Shown: positions 15,864 to 26,832, counted from the stretch's first letter. The stretch is DNA of 64,000 nt from Candidatus Sedimenticola sp. (ex Thyasira tokunagai) (GCA_037318855.1 CP134874.1:868598-932597), one strand, 5' to 3'. The notes: a model not told the origin generated them from the sequence alone. Numbers and translations are program-made.

Positions 15864-18800
15864 GTGTGTATGTTCGTTCGTCCTCCAGGAAATTCACTCC
15901 TTTGGCTACTGATTCCGTTGGTTGCCTGGAGTCTGCTGGTCAGCATCTCACTCGATAGGGAACTTGAGCACCGGTTTGACGATATCACCGACTTTGCCAC
16001 CGAGCGGACGCGCAATCTGTTTCAGATAGTTGAGCTGACCCGTCTGTGGAATGCACAGCATGGGGGGGTCTATGTGCCGGTCACCGATGCGACACAGCCC
16101 AACCCCTATCTTAAGGTGCCGGATCGGGATCTGGTCGCCGCCGACGGCATGAAGCTGACCATGATCAATCCCGCCTACATGACTCGTCAGATAAGTGAGC
16201 TGGCCCGAGACCTGGGGGTCGTTTTTCACATCACCGGTCTCAAACCACTCAATCCGGATAACCGGGCGGACCCCTGGGAGCGGCGGGCGCTGCAGGCCTT
16301 CGAGCAGGGTACTGCAGAGCTGGCTGAGCTGATCCAAGGTGATGATGCGAACAGTTTCCGTTACATGGCACCATTGCGGATCAAGGATGCCTGTCTGTCG
16401 TGCCACGGTGCCCAAGGCTACAGGACGGGGGATGTAAAGGGCGGCATCAGCGTGACCCTGCCGGCGACTGAAATGGTTGGCCGTATCGCGCGTACCCGCT
16501 ACGAAATAATTGCCGGTCATCTCTTTGTCTGGTTGGTGATAAGCCTTCTCATCATCGGCTATCTTTACAAACACCGCCGCCATGTCAGGCAACTGGAGGA
16601 GATTCGTCAGGGGCAGGAGGTTCAGATCGAGCAGCGCACGGCAGAGCTGGTCCAGTCCAACGAACAGCTGTCACACATAAACGCCGAGAGCCGTCGGGCG
16701 CTTGTGGCTTTGGAAGAGAGCGAACAGCAGCTGCACGAGATAACCACCACCCTGGGCGAGGGTCTCTACGTCATCGATATCGAAGGCCTCATCACCTTCA
16801 CTAATCCGGCCGCGGTTGAGATGCTTGGCTGGAGTAGCGAGGAGCTCCTCGGTCGGAATGCCCATGCACTCTTCCACCGCGACAGGGAATTGGTGGCCGG
16901 CTCCGTTGAGGAAAAGTGCCCGGTGCTGGAGGCAATGGCCAATGCAGCGTCACTGAAAAACTACGAAACCCTGTTTTGGACCAGGGCCGGTGATGGCTTC
17001 CCGGTGAAGCTCCTTTCCACCCCCATCATTCGCAATGGCCAGGTCGAGGGCACGGTAGTGGCCTTCCACGACATCACCGATCTGAAAGAGGAGCAGAAGG
17101 CGATTCGGCAATATGCCAAGCGGGTCAAACTGGCTGCCAGGGCAGGGGGCATCGCTGTGTGGGAGTGGGAGGTCGGCTCCGGCAGGTTGATCTGGGATGA
17201 TCACATGTTCGAGCTCTACCAGATGGATCCGGAGTCGTTCAGTGGCAGCTATAGCGACTGGTTGGCTCTGATGCATCCTGATGATCGGCCGGCGGCGGAA
17301 CAGGCACTGAATGCCACCATGGAGTCGGGTGGGGAGTTCACTAGCGAGTTTCGTATCTGTCTGCCGGATGGTGAACTCCGTAGCATCAAGGCTGCCGGAT
17401 TGCTGGAGTACGATCTGGGCGGTAGGCCACTACGGATGATCGGCATCAACTACGATATCAGCCGGCACAAGGAGTATGAGATGTTGTTGGAGGGAGCAAG
17501 GGAGGCGGCGGTGAACGCGAATCGTGCCAAGGGCCTGTTTCTGGCCAACGTCAGCCACGAGATCCGCACCCCGATGAACGCCATCCTCGGCCTGACTCAC
17601 ATCACCCTCGGCACAGAGCTTACGGAGAAACAGCGGGACAACCTCGAGAAGGTTCTACGCTCCGCCCGTTCGCTGCTTCGGATCATCAACGACATTCTGG
17701 AGTTTTCGAAGATGGAGGCCGGCAAGTTGGAGTTGCGGCCGGAACCATTTCAGCTCTCTGAACTGTTTGCCGAGCTGGCGGTGCTACATGACGTTGATGC
17801 CCACGAAAAACGCATTCGTCTCTCTTTCCTTCAGGAGGAGGATATACCCAACCGGCTGTATGGTGATGGACTCCGTCTCTCCCAGATTCTTTCCAACCTG
17901 ATCGGTAATGCCATCAAGTTCACCCAGGAGGGTAGCATCAAGTGCCGCGCCAGACTGGCGCAACGCAGCGACGATACGGCTGTTATCAGCTTCTCGGTTG
18001 AGGATACCGGTATCGGCATGAGTGACGAGGAGATGGCCGGTCTGTTCCAACCCTTCGCCCAGGTCGACAGCACGGCCAGTCGCCGCCATGGCGGCACCGG
18101 CCTCGGGCTCAGCATCAGCAAGCGATTGGTGGAGGTGATGGCGGGTGAGATCAGCCTCAGCAGTACCCCGGGTGAGGGCAGCAGCTTCATCGTCCAGCTT
18201 CCCCTGGGTATCGGGAGCCTGGATGAGGAGATAACCAACGGTACCGTGTTGGAGCAGCTGAAAAACCTGCGCGTCCTGGTGGTCAATGCCGACAGCCGGG
18301 AACGGCGGCAACTCTGCTCCTGCCTCGGCCATCTGCAATTGCGTTACAAGGCGGTGGTAGATACGTCGCACGCTATCCAGGCGCTTGGAGATAACAGCGG
18401 TGAACCTGAGTTTGGGCTGGTGATAGTTGCACAGGCATTGCCGAACAGGCAGGAGCTGCTCAATGACCTGAAGCAAAAGTCGCAGCAACCGCTTCCCTGC
18501 ATGATCACGCTGCCCTTCGATATGCTCTACGACATCCCGAGCGAAGCAAAGAATCACCAGATCGACAATCTGCTAACCCTGCCCACGACCGTTTCACAGC
18601 TGCATGAGGCCTTGCTGACGGTGTTGGGGGAGGGTTCAGCGACCCGGATCATGGCCCCGGAGGTAAAGGGCAGGGCACTCCAGTCCATTCGTGGGGCAGA
18701 GGTGCTGGTGGTGGAGGACAATAAGATGAACCAGATAGTAGCCACCGAACTGCTACAGAGTATGGGGCTTGAAGTGACCTGTGTGGCTGACGGCAGGGAT

Positions 18801-19736
18801 GCCATCGAGCAGCTTGAACAGCACCTCTATGACCTGGTACTGATGGATATTCAGATGGCGGGTATCGATGGCTACGAGACAACACGCCGTATCCGCACCA
18901 CCATTCCCAAGAACCAGCTGCCCATTGTGGCGATGACCGCTCATGCATTGGCCAGTGACCGGGAAAAGTCACTGGCGGCAGGGATGAATGACCATCTGAA
19001 CAAGCCCATAGAGCCACATTTGCTGGAGGATATGCTGCTGCGCTGGATTCCACCCCGTATTGCCGTACTGGAGGAGAGTGATTATGCTGAGCCGGGTTCG
19101 GTTGAGATCAACTCCATGTTGCCAGCCAGCCTGCCGGGCATCGATATAGCAGTAGGTGTGCGCCGTCTGGGCAGCGATCCGCTGCGTTTCAAGCGCACCC
19201 TGGAGCGTTTCCTGGATGAGTTCGGGGAGCGGCCGGAGGGCGTTCGTCAGATGCAACAGGACGAGGCGTGGAACGACCTGCGCAATCTGGCCCATACGCT
19301 GAAGAGCGCCGCTGGAATCATCGGGGCCGAGGGGTTGAGTAGTTCAGCGGCAGATCTCGAGCAGGCGCTCAACGATGGTGACAGCAGCGAATACCACAAC
19401 CTGCTCCAGGGTTTTGAGGATAACCTGCGGCAGGTCATCTCCACGCTTAACCGGGCCTTTGTCGAGCATCTCTTTGATAAGGCCGCCCCCTCTCAGGGTG
19501 AAGCGGGTCGGCAACAGCTCGACTTGATGACTGAACTCGACGAACTGCTGAGAATTGGCGATACGGAAGCATTGGAGCTGGGTAACCAGCTGACGCTGCA
19601 GTTGGCAGGCGAGGTTCCCGGTGAACTCATTGAGCGCCTGCACGGTCAACTGCAGGGCTTCGACCTGAGTAGTGCACGCAACACCCTAGAATCGATCCGT
19701 AGTGCGTACCCCACCAGTCAGGATGAGTCCCTATGA
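15864..19736 (+). CDS. Hybrid histidine kinase with periplasmic heme-site DUF3365 domain
   Basis: A 1290-residue inner-membrane sensor kinase. Domains in order: TM1 (about 11-29); periplasmic DUF3365/Tll0287-like domain (about 35-210) with a c-type heme motif C177-L-S-C180-H181; TM2 (about 215-237); coiled coil; two PAS domains (about 285-400, 420-545); HisKA with H565 ([15 protein letters not shown]); HATPase (NAIKFTQEG, DTGIGMSDEE, GTGLGLSIS); a degenerate receiver (about 800-920); a true receiver (VVEDNKMNQ, LMDIQM); and an HPt domain (LAHTLKSAAGIIG). The heme suggests redox or gas sensing. It overlaps the HD-GYP gene by 4 bases, its likely phosphorelay target. Confidence 0.93.
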   Translation: MCMFVRPPGNSLLWLLIPLVAWSLLVSISLDRELEHRFDDITDFATERTRNLFQIVELTRLWNAQHGGVYVPVTDATQPNPYLKVPDRDLVAADGMKLTMINPAYMTRQISELARDLGVVFHITGLKPLNPDNRADPWERRALQAFEQGTAELAELIQGDDANSFRYMAPLRIKDACLSCHGAQGYRTGDVKGGISVTLPATEMVGRIARTRYEIIAGHLFVWLVISLLIIGYLYKHRRHVRQLEEIRQGQEVQIEQRTAELVQSNEQLSHINAESRRALVALEESEQQLHEITTTLGEGLYVIDIEGLITFTNPAAVEMLGWSSEELLGRNAHALFHRDRELVAGSVEEKCPVLEAMANAASLKNYETLFWTRAGDGFPVKLLSTPIIRNGQVEGTVVAFHDITDLKEEQKAIRQYAKRVKLAARAGGIAVWEWEVGSGRLIWDDHMFELYQMDPESFSGSYSDWLALMHPDDRPAAEQALNATMESGGEFTSEFRICLPDGELRSIKAAGLLEYDLGGRPLRMIGINYDISRHKEYEMLLEGAREAAVNANRAKGLFLANVSHEIRTPMNAILGLTHITLGTELTEKQRDNLEKVLRSARSLLRIINDILEFSKMEAGKLELRPEPFQLSELFAELAVLHDVDAHEKRIRLSFLQEEDIPNRLYGDGLRLSQILSNLIGNAIKFTQEGSIKCRARLAQRSDDTAVISFSVEDTGIGMSDEEMAGLFQPFAQVDSTASRRHGGTGLGLSISKRLVEVMAGEISLSSTPGEGSSFIVQLPLGIGSLDEEITNGTVLEQLKNLRVLVVNADSRERRQLCSCLGHLQLRYKAVVDTSHAIQALGDNSGEPEFGLVIVAQALPNRQELLNDLKQKSQQPLPCMITLPFDMLYDIPSEAKNHQIDNLLTLPTTVSQLHEALLTVLGEGSATRIMAPEVKGRALQSIRGAEVLVVEDNKMNQIVATELLQSMGLEVTCVADGRDAIEQLEQHLYDLVLMDIQMAGIDGYETTRRIRTTIPKNQLPIVAMTAHALASDREKSLAAGMNDHLNKPIEPHLLEDMLLRWIPPRIAVLEESDYAEPGSVEINSMLPASLPGIDIAVGVRRLGSDPLRFKRTLERFLDEFGERPEGVRQMQQDEAWNDLRNLAHTLKSAAGIIGAEGLSSSAADLEQALNDGDSSEYHNLLQGFEDNLRQVISTLNRAFVEHLFDKAAPSQGEAGRQQLDLMTELDELLRIGDTEALELGNQLTLQLAGEVPGELIERLHGQLQGFDLSSARNTLESIRSAYPTSQDESL

Positions 19737-20833
19737 CGCACAAACATGATGCGACCTTGCTGCTGGTGGATGACGACAGCTTTATCCTCGCCACGCTGGT
19801 GGATATTCTCAAGCCCTGGTATCGGCTGCTGGTGGCGAAGAACGGCAAGGAGGCGATTGCACATACCAGGGACGAACCCCGCCCCGACCTGATCCTGCTC
19901 GATATTTTCATGCCGGACATGGACGGCTTTACGGTCTGCGAGACCCTCAAGTCAACCCCCGCCACCCGGGATATTCCCATCATCTTCGTGACCGGCAGTA
20001 GCAGCTCCACCGACGAGGCCTACGGTTTTGGATTGGGGGCCAGTGACTACATCACCAAACCGCTGTCAGCGCCGATTATCATAGAACGCATAAAGAACCA
20101 CCTGGCGCTCAAGCGGGCACAGCAGCGTCTCGCTGATCAGAACGAGTTGCTCGAAGAGTTGGTGCGTGACCGTACGCGGGAACTGGAGATCACCAAGGAT
20201 GTGACGATTCATGGTATGGCCCTGCTCTCTGGCCTGCGGGACAATGAAACCGGCAACCATATCCGCCGAACCCAGCACTATATCAGGGAGATTGCCAACT
20301 ACCTGAAGGAGAGCACCGCCTATGGTCAGCAGCTTGATGACGCCACCATCAATCTGTTGTTCAAGTCCGCTCCACTGCATGACCTGGGAAAGGTGGGCAT
20401 ACCGGATGCCATATTGCGGAAACCCAGTGCGCTGGAGCCCCATGAATTTGAAATCATGAAGACCCACACCACTCTGGGGTTCGAGGCACTGCGTAATTCG
20501 GAACAGGACCTGGGACACGGCAGTTCATCCTTTCTGCGCATCGCCCGGGAAATTGCCTATACACATCACGAAAAATGGGATGGCAGTGGCTATCCCCGGG
20601 GTCTCAGGGGAGAAGAGATTCCCCTCTCCGGGCAACTCATGGCCGTCGCCGATGTCTATGATGCGCTGATATCACGTCGCATATACAAGCCGGCCTTTTC
20701 TCATGAGAAGTCCTTCGATATCATCACACAGGGAGCGGGTGTGCACTTTAATCCTGATGTGGTTCGGGCAGTTACTGCCGTTGAGCACACCATAGTCGAG
20801 ATTTCACACAGCTTTGTGGATAGCGATGAATGA
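19733..20833 (+). CDS. Response regulator with HD-GYP c-di-GMP phosphodiesterase output
   Basis: A 366-residue cytosolic regulator. The receiver domain (about 1-125) has DD, phospho-acceptor D in LLDIFMPDMDG and K in ITKPLS. A coiled linker follows, then an HD-GYP domain (about 160-355) with ETGNHIRRTQHY, HDLGKVGIPD, THHEKWDGSGYP and VADVYDALIS. HD-GYP domains hydrolyse cyclic di-GMP. ATGA overlap with the upstream hybrid kinase implies one operon and a dedicated kinase-regulator pair. Confidence 0.95.
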   Translation: MTHKHDATLLLVDDDSFILATLVDILKPWYRLLVAKNGKEAIAHTRDEPRPDLILLDIFMPDMDGFTVCETLKSTPATRDIPIIFVTGSSSSTDEAYGFGLGASDYITKPLSAPIIIERIKNHLALKRAQQRLADQNELLEELVRDRTRELEITKDVTIHGMALLSGLRDNETGNHIRRTQHYIREIANYLKESTAYGQQLDDATINLLFKSAPLHDLGKVGIPDAILRKPSALEPHEFEIMKTHTTLGFEALRNSEQDLGHGSSSFLRIAREIAYTHHEKWDGSGYPRGLRGEEIPLSGQLMAVADVYDALISRRIYKPAFSHEKSFDIITQGAGVHFNPDVVRAVTAVEHTIVEISHSFVDSDE

Positions 20834-21187
20834 TTGGCGCAGGGCCTGGAATGAGCAAAGCATAGGGGCTTTGCTCCTAACTCAAGTTTCGGGATTCAAA
20901 TAACGCACTTGGCTATCAGCAAACCAGGTGTAGGAGCGACTTCAGTCGCGAAGAACAGACTCCGGAGCCTGATCGCGACTGAAGTCGCTCCTACGAGTAC
21001 ATTTTTCCCTCTGAATATATCTTCAGGGTTGTTGTGCATATGCTATACGTAACCAATTATCTACCTAGTGGATCAAGTTGGAAGCTCATGAACTCCGAAA
21101 TTTAAGTCCTAAATCCCTCTCCGGCGTTGCTTGATGAGCAAGCTAGCGCGCACCCTTGCCACTATACTATTCCCCATCAGCGGTAAT
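20834..21187. repeat. Convergent intergenic gap with REP-like palindrome
   Basis: It contains a perfect 22-bp inverted repeat: GTAGGAGCGACTTCAGTCGCGA (20930-20951) and its complement at 20973-20994, a REP/BIME-type element. A weaker outer pair (CTCAAGTTTCGGGATTC near 20881, GAACTCCGAAATTTAAGT near 21090) encloses it. No gene seen. As the two flanking genes converge, the hairpin may act as a bidirectional terminator. Confidence 0.75.
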
Positions 21188-24100
21188 TCAATCCGACGGT
21201 GTACCCCCCACCTCCTCCAGTAACTGTTCGACCAGTGCATGTGCCGCGTCGAATTCAAAATCGCACACCAGATCCCTGACCCGTACCAGCTGGGGATGAA
21301 GGGTGTTGCCATTCGCTTCGTTGTGCATCTGCTCCAATACCTCGATCGCCTCGGCGTCGTGTTGTGCCACCAGTCGGGCCAATGTCTGCAGCAGCGGGAT
21401 CGATATGTCGAGCCTGTCGGCTGGCTGATTGTTGCCGCTGCTGGGCTCAGTGCTGAATAATCGCTCTATCGAGGCGATGACCGGTGCCAGGGCGTGGCTG
21501 AGGGCCTCGATATGGCTATCGAGCTGATCACCGGCTGCTCCCTGTTTCAGCCTGTTTTCCAGATCGACTGCCGCCTGCTGTACCTCCAGGGCGCCAAGCG
21601 TTCCCGCCGCTGCCTTGAGGGTGTGAACCAGGCGCCGGGCCAGCGTCTGATCCCCCAATGCCAGTGCCTCCCGTAACTCTGCAACCACATTGGCATTGGT
21701 GTCGTGAAATATCCGCAGCAGCTTTCGGTAGAGGACGGCATTTCTCTGTATCGCCCTCAGCCCGGCTTCCACATCGATATGCTCTAGCAGGTCGAATTCA
21801 CTCTCCTTATTGGTGGCTGGGGCATCGTCCGGCAAATCGGTGGTGGCGTTCTCCGGTGTGCTCGGCCTGATCCATTTGATCATGGTGGCGAACATTACTC
21901 CGGTATCGATCGGTTTGGCGATGTAGTCGTTCATGCCCGCATCGGCTACGGCACGGCGATCCTCCGCCATGACCCCAGCAGTCATGGCGATGATCGGCAG
22001 GGTACGAAAACGCGCCTGCCGGCGCAGCTCACGGGTGGCGGTCAGTCCATCCATCCTGGGCATCTGCACGTCCATCAGCACGCCATCGAAGGATTCTGTA
22101 TCGGCCAGATGCAGGGCCTCGAGACCATCTGCGGCAACCCTGACACTCATCCCTGCGTTGGTCAGTAGTTCCAGCGCCAGTTCCTGGTTGAACCTGTTGT
22201 CTTCCACCAGCAGTATTCGTGCACCACGCAGCATTGATGATGCTTCGCTGACGGAGGTCGTTTTGGAGAGCAATTCCGCCCTCTCCAGGGGGGCATGTCC
22301 CAAGGTGACCAGAACCGCATCAAGCAGGTTCGACGGGTTGACAGGCTTGATCAGTATAGTTGGCAGAACCAGGCCGGCAGCTGCTGCCTTAAGCTCCTCC
22401 ACATCGTAGGCGGTAACCATTATCACCGCCGGTCGCCTCTCCAGGTTGACGTCTTGTTGCAGGGTGCGCACGGTTTCCAGGCCATCCAGCCCCGGCATTT
22501 TCCAGTCGATGATCGCCAGATCATAGGGCGCCCCGGCATCGTCGGCGGCCTTGATCAGGTCGAGGCCCTTTTCACCGGTGTCGGTGCAGTCCACGTCCAG
22601 CCCGAAATGCTCCAGCAGGTGTTGAAGGATCTCCCGAGCGGTGTCGTTGTCGTCAACCACCAGTACCCGCACACCGCCGAGGCTGTTGGTGGCGAGCTGT
22701 TTCAGTGGTTCCGAGACTTCTCCGAAGTCGAAGACCACGCTAAAGAGGAAGGTGCTGCCGACGCCTGGATCGCTCTTTACGTGCAACTCACCACCCATCA
22801 GTATCACCAGTCGCCTGGCTATGGCAAGACCGAGACCGGTCCCGCCATAGCGTCGTGAGACCGATGCATCGGCCTGGGAGAAGGGTGTAAACAGCTTCTG
22901 TTGTTGCTCGTCGCTCAGGCCAATACCGGTATCCCGCACACTGAATTGCAGGGTTACCTTGCGGTATCCGGTTTCGACCACATGGCAGGTGATGACGACT
23001 TCCCCCTCGTCGGTGAACTTCACCGCATTGCTGCCAAGGTTCACCAGTATCTGGGTGAGTCGTACCGGGTCGCCCACGAGGGCGAGAGGTACGTTGGGAT
23101 CGATATCGAAGATCAGTTCCAGCCTCTTCTCGGCCGCCGTGAGACCCACCATGTTGGCGAGGTTGTCCAGCACCCTCTCCAGCCGAAAGTCCACCGATTC
23201 GATCTCGAGGCGACCGGCCTCTATCTTGGAGAAATCGAGGATATCGTTGATGATGCGCAGCAAGAGGGTGGCCGAGCTATGGGTATTTTCAATGTAGTTG
23301 TGCTGTTTGGCGGTAAGTTCGGTCTGTAGTGCCAACTGGGACATGCCGATGATGGAGTTCATCGGGGTGCGTATCTCGTGGCTCATGGTGGCGAGGAAGG
23401 TCGATTTGGAGCGGTTGGCGGCCTCGGCCGCCTCCTTGGCGATGAGTAGCTGCTGTTCGGCCCTTCGGCGCATGATGATCTTCATCGCGTCCTCCGCCAC
23501 CAGTTCCAGCTGCTGAATATCTGTATCTTCGTATGGTGCCTCCTTGTTGCCTACGCCGATTACCATTTCCACGTGACCGTGGCTGAGTGCCGGTGTGCTC
23601 ATGTGGCGAGTGAGGGAGATGTGCTCAGGGGGATAGCCTTGGTGCTTGTCGGTATTGGGATAGTCGTTGTGGACCACTGTGCGCCGCTGCCTCACCGCAT
23701 CAGCCCAAATTCCGCTCTGCGACAGAGGGCACTGTTCGCCGTCCACGGTAGTGCTGTGCCCCATGTTTTCGTCATTCCACACAATCAGCCGGAGTGTCTC
23801 CTGCGCTTCATCCACCAGCTGTAAATAGCCGATGCGGCTGTCGGTTATTTCCACGGCAATCGCCACCACCTCTTCCATGAACGGTTTGTCGGCCAGCTCT
23901 TCGGCCTTCCTGAGTTGCTGCAGCCGCTTCTCATTGTGGTGTCGGTACTCCTCATCCTGCAGATGTGCTTGCTGTTCGAAACGTGCCGCCATGATCTGGC
24001 CACAGGCATCGACCACCGGCTGTAGTTCGGCTATCAGTGCCTGGTCGTAGCCTCCGACGCGATTGGCTTGGCAGATGATTCCCACAAGTTCACTGCCGTA

Positions 24101-25321
24101 GTAGACCGGCAATCCCAGGAAGGCCGCTATTGGCGGGTGTCCAGGGGGTGTACCGACAGCCCGTGGGTCATGTGGGACATCATTGGCCAGCACCGGTTCA
24201 CCCGAGGTGATTACCCGGCCAAAGAGATTGTCGAGATTCTTGAAGATGAATCCCTTTTGCTTGTTCTCTTCATAGAAACGCTGGGTCTCCTCATCCCAGG
24301 CGATGTTGCTGAAGGCGTATGCCTTTAGATAGGGCGTGTCATCATCCTCGTGCAACACTTCACCGATAAAGCCAAATTGGCTGTCGGAGAAGTTGAGTAT
24401 GTGCCGCAGCAGCGTATCGAACATGTTGAAGGGTTCGGGCTCCTTGATAAATCGGCTGCGCAGGTCGTCGATGATTTCGATCAGCCGGTGGCTGCGTTGG
24501 AGCTGATCCCCCGTCTCCTCCAGATGGGCCTGAATCTTTTTGCGGGTCTCCACCTCTTGCTTCATCTCCTCCCGGGAGGCGGTGACATTTTTGAGATTGG
24601 CGGTCATGGCGTCGAAGTCTCTCGATAGCTCGCCAATCTCATCCTCGGCCTGGGTGCCGACACGGTGTGAAAGGTCGCCGCTGCCAATCAGTTCGGTGCC
24701 CTTGCGCAGTCGGGCAACGGGGGCCACAACACTCATTACCACGCGCCATGCCAATAGCGAGGAGATGATGGCAATCAGAGAGATCAGGGAAATGGAGGTG
24801 CTACGGGTGATAGCTCGTCGATGATCATGGGACAGAGTGATCTTCTTGACCAGTCGGTGGGTCTCGCTGAGCATCAGCTGCAGTGCCGTGCGCATCTGCC
24901 CGCTGATGAGTTCCTTGAGTCCGTATACGCCGCTGCTTACGGTATTGGTTGAGGTATTATTCGTGTTATCACTGTTATGCAATTTGCTGAATAGAAAGGA
25001 GAGGTGGGTATGTAATTCGTGCAGCCGCTCGACATGAATCCCATCATCCTCGAGAATACTTGCCGACCGATCCAGTAAATCACCCAGGGAGCGGTGGCGT
25101 GTCTGCCACTGTCGCGGCACCCGTGGGTTGGTTTGGAGCCCATGTAACTCGTAGCCCAGCAGCGCCAGATCGAACACCGCCGTCTCTATTTGGTCAACGT
25201 ACAGCTGCTGATGGGTAAATTTTTCCGTTTCATTGGATTCATGCCAGTTGACCGCAAACAACACGGCCACCAGTAACAGCGGCAGCATTACACTGAACAT
25301 TAACCGCCGCTTTATGCGCAC
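21188..25321 (-). CDS. Hybrid histidine kinase (HAMP-GAF-GAF-HisKA-HATPase-REC-REC-HPt)
   Basis: A 1377-residue membrane sensor kinase. TM1 (about 6-24), a periplasmic helical sensor region, TM2 (about 175-195) and HAMP (about 195-250). Two GAF domains follow (about 285-430 and 455-605). HisKA carries its histidine in [17 protein letters not shown]. Next are HATPase ([35 protein letters not shown]), two receivers ([11 protein letters not shown] with [19 protein letters not shown] with LMDVQMPR) and HPt ([13 protein letters not shown]). No output gene is adjacent. The upstream truncated binding-protein gene overlaps its start by 10 bases and may have been its ligand sensor. Confidence 0.93.
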   Translation of the reverse strand: MRIKRRLMFSVMLPLLLVAVLFAVNWHESNETEKFTHQQLYVDQIETAVFDLALLGYELHGLQTNPRVPRQWQTRHRSLGDLLDRSASILEDDGIHVERLHELHTHLSFLFSKLHNSDNTNNTSTNTVSSGVYGLKELISGQMRTALQLMLSETHRLVKKITLSHDHRRAITRSTSISLISLIAIISSLLAWRVVMSVVAPVARLRKGTELIGSGDLSHRVGTQAEDEIGELSRDFDAMTANLKNVTASREEMKQEVETRKKIQAHLEETGDQLQRSHRLIEIIDDLRSRFIKEPEPFNMFDTLLRHILNFSDSQFGFIGEVLHEDDDTPYLKAYAFSNIAWDEETQRFYEENKQKGFIFKNLDNLFGRVITSGEPVLANDVPHDPRAVGTPPGHPPIAAFLGLPVYYGSELVGIICQANRVGGYDQALIAELQPVVDACGQIMAARFEQQAHLQDEEYRHHNEKRLQQLRKAEELADKPFMEEVVAIAVEITDSRIGYLQLVDEAQETLRLIVWNDENMGHSTTVDGEQCPLSQSGIWADAVRQRRTVVHNDYPNTDKHQGYPPEHISLTRHMSTPALSHGHVEMVIGVGNKEAPYEDTDIQQLELVAEDAMKIIMRRRAEQQLLIAKEAAEAANRSKSTFLATMSHEIRTPMNSIIGMSQLALQTELTAKQHNYIENTHSSATLLLRIINDILDFSKIEAGRLEIESVDFRLERVLDNLANMVGLTAAEKRLELIFDIDPNVPLALVGDPVRLTQILVNLGSNAVKFTDEGEVVITCHVVETGYRKVTLQFSVRDTGIGLSDEQQQKLFTPFSQADASVSRRYGGTGLGLAIARRLVILMGGELHVKSDPGVGSTFLFSVVFDFGEVSEPLKQLATNSLGGVRVLVVDDNDTAREILQHLLEHFGLDVDCTDTGEKGLDLIKAADDAGAPYDLAIIDWKMPGLDGLETVRTLQQDVNLERRPAVIMVTAYDVEELKAAAAGLVLPTILIKPVNPSNLLDAVLVTLGHAPLERAELLSKTTSVSEASSMLRGARILLVEDNRFNQELALELLTNAGMSVRVAADGLEALHLADTESFDGVLMDVQMPRMDGLTATRELRRQARFRTLPIIAMTAGVMAEDRRAVADAGMNDYIAKPIDTGVMFATMIKWIRPSTPENATTDLPDDAPATNKESEFDLLEHIDVEAGLRAIQRNAVLYRKLLRIFHDTNANVVAELREALALGDQTLARRLVHTLKAAAGTLGALEVQQAAVDLENRLKQGAAGDQLDSHIEALSHALAPVIASIERLFSTEPSSGNNQPADRLDISIPLLQTLARLVAQHDAEAIEVLEQMHNEANGNTLHPQLVRVRDLVCDFEFDAAHALVEQLLEEVGGTPSD

Positions 25322-25617
25322 GACTCACTTTCCTTCTTCGCCTTGGTGCGTGGATGATTCGTTGCCGGCGTCGCCCCCAGTGCCGCCTTGCCCGAGGAGT
25401 GCTTTTGCAGTGTTACCTTCAGGCCCTCGGCGCTGAAGAACCCCCCCTCGTATGCGACGAACACCAGGCCCGGGGCAGGCGTTGCCGATACGGCGATGGT
25501 GACTTCATGTTGAGGTTGTTGATCTGCCTCCCGGCCGTAACGCATGAACGCTGCCAACAGTATTACGACAACCAAGGCTATGATCGCTGCGCCTCCCAGC
25601 CTCCAATGCTTGTTCAT
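25312..25617 (-). pseudogene. Truncated NMT1/SsuA-like substrate-binding protein
   Basis: The 101-residue frame has an N-terminal membrane/signal segment (LGGAAIIALVVVILLAAFM) and the first strand-helix of an NMT1/THI5-type binding domain (AVSATPAPGLVFVAYEGGFF, then SAEGLKVTLQKHSSGKAAL). It then runs into unrelated residues and stops. A whole domain would need about 200 more residues, so this is a remnant. Genes of this kind often precede hybrid sensor kinases and act as their periplasmic sensors. Confidence 0.7.
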
Positions 25618-25952
25618 CTCTCTTCTTCCTTACGTAATGGTGTTAGCCATGTTCAGGTGGCGTTGCCGTCTTCCATTAGGTGTACAGGCACAATACCTGG
25701 CATTCTCGGCAATTAAGGAAAGTAAAGCAGCAGTGTGCGCGATGCCAGTGACATTTAAACCACTAAGAACATAATAGCTCATTCCGCAAGGATGGATGTT
25801 TGGAGGGTGGTCGTTGTCATGTATACCGGAATGGACTAGCTGAGAGGTGATGATTTGGGATGTATATTCCATGGCGCACTCATGCCGCACTTGCATGCAA
25901 GTAATGGCAATAATTGTTGGTAGGTGGCGACTAAAGATGGAATGTATCTGAC
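25618..25952. other. Noncoding gap upstream of the truncated binding-protein gene
   Basis: No gene, RNA or repeat that I can support. Presumably holds the promoter for the minus-strand binding-protein remnant and kinase. Confidence 0.4.
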
Positions 25953-26010
25953 GGCTTTTTCATCCACTGGCAGGGCGTTCGAGTCGTCTGTCGCTCAACA
26001 TATATAGAAA
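25953..26010 (+). pseudogene. Decayed copy of the tRNA-Lys 3' half
   Basis: GGCTTTTTCATCCACTGGCAGG and GGGCGTTCGAGTCG align base by base with the anticodon arm and T arm of the tRNA-Lys at 15087, and the similarity continues through the CCA region (CAACATATA versus CCACCATATA) into the terminator. The T stem and acceptor stem are broken (CGTCT for CGCCC) and the 5' half is absent, so it is not functional. Confidence 0.75.
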
Positions 26011-26012
26011 AA

Positions 26013-26049
26013 GGGTTAGTAGACGCCAGTCTGCTAACCCTCTCTTTTT
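26013..26049 (+). terminator. Terminator of the decayed tRNA copy
   Basis: GGGTTAGTAGAC-GCCA-GTCTGCTAACCC (12-bp stem with one G-U pair) followed by TCTCTTTTT. It is homologous to the split terminator after tRNA-Lys and shows what that terminator looked like before element B inserted. Confidence 0.85.
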
Positions 26050-26117
26050 GTCCCGACAAACAGGCTCTCCCTGGCTAACTTGCTACCGCCGGGAGAGTTA
26101 CTTATTCCTGCGCCCCT

Positions 26118-26333
26118 TCAGGCAAATACGTCCAGATTCTGCCCTACCACTGAGTTGGGATCTTTGACCACGGCGGTCTCTGCCAGGGAACTGATCAGCT
26201 GTTCAGCCGCTTGCTGTTGGATGTCCTGTGTCTTCTTGAAGGTTGCCACGGAGAGAGCTGCTCGTGCGGGATCACCGCTGGCACTGGTTGACTGTGGCCC
26301 CTGACTGTTGATTGATACGCCGCCGATTTCCAT
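26118..26333 (-). CDS. YjfB-like putative motility protein
   Basis: A 71-residue protein resembling the YjfB putative-motility family: a short N-terminal segment and then the helix AALSVATFKKTQDIQQQAAEQLISSL, the family's hallmark. No signal peptide or membrane segment. An AAAGG site lies 7 bases before the ATG. It is monocistronic and no flagellar genes are nearby; the role of this family is not established. Confidence 0.7.
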   Translation of the reverse strand: MEIGGVSINSQGPQSTSASGDPARAALSVATFKKTQDIQQQAAEQLISSLAETAVVKDPNSVVGQNLDVFA

Positions 26334-26590
26334 GATATTACCTTTCGTCTGTTCTACTTCTCTAACCCAGTGATCGGCCTGTGGGCCATTTTCTTTAGTG
26401 GAATTATAGCAGACGCAGAAAAAAGGAAGTTTTGTCCTGGATCGGTGTGGAACTGTACAGATGCAGTAGTGGCGCGGTTCCTGGGGCGATAAATCATGCG
26501 CCTTTTATTCATTTAGAGTTTCCTTAAAAGGCTGTCAGGTTTATTCATGGGATGGGCCGGTTTTGATATTGCAGATGGGCGACGGAAGTC

Positions 26591-26832
26591 AAAGTATTTC
26601 CTGATTACCCCTGAAACTCAGCCGGAAATAAACGCGAATAAACGCGAATGTAGCTCTTCACGGGTAAATTGTTTGGGCATTGAGCTTAAATAATTACCAA
26701 GGAGATGTTCAGACGCTTTGCAATAGGGGGAGCATTTCAACTATTTGCGTTCATACGCGTTTATTTGCGGCCAATATTGACGAATTTTCTTCTATCAGTG
26801 GCTGAGCGTCGAGGGTAATCAGAAAGTATTTT
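26591..26832. repeat. 242-bp imperfect palindromic element
   Basis: The ends are inverted repeats: AAAGTATTTCCTGATTACCC at 26591 and GGGTAATCAGAAAGTATTTT at 26813-26832. Inner arms also pair (AACTCAGCCGGAAATAAACGCG against GCGTTTATTTGCGGCC...GGCTGAGCGT). This looks like a degenerate MITE or large foldback; only one copy is in the window and no target duplication is clear. Confidence 0.55.
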
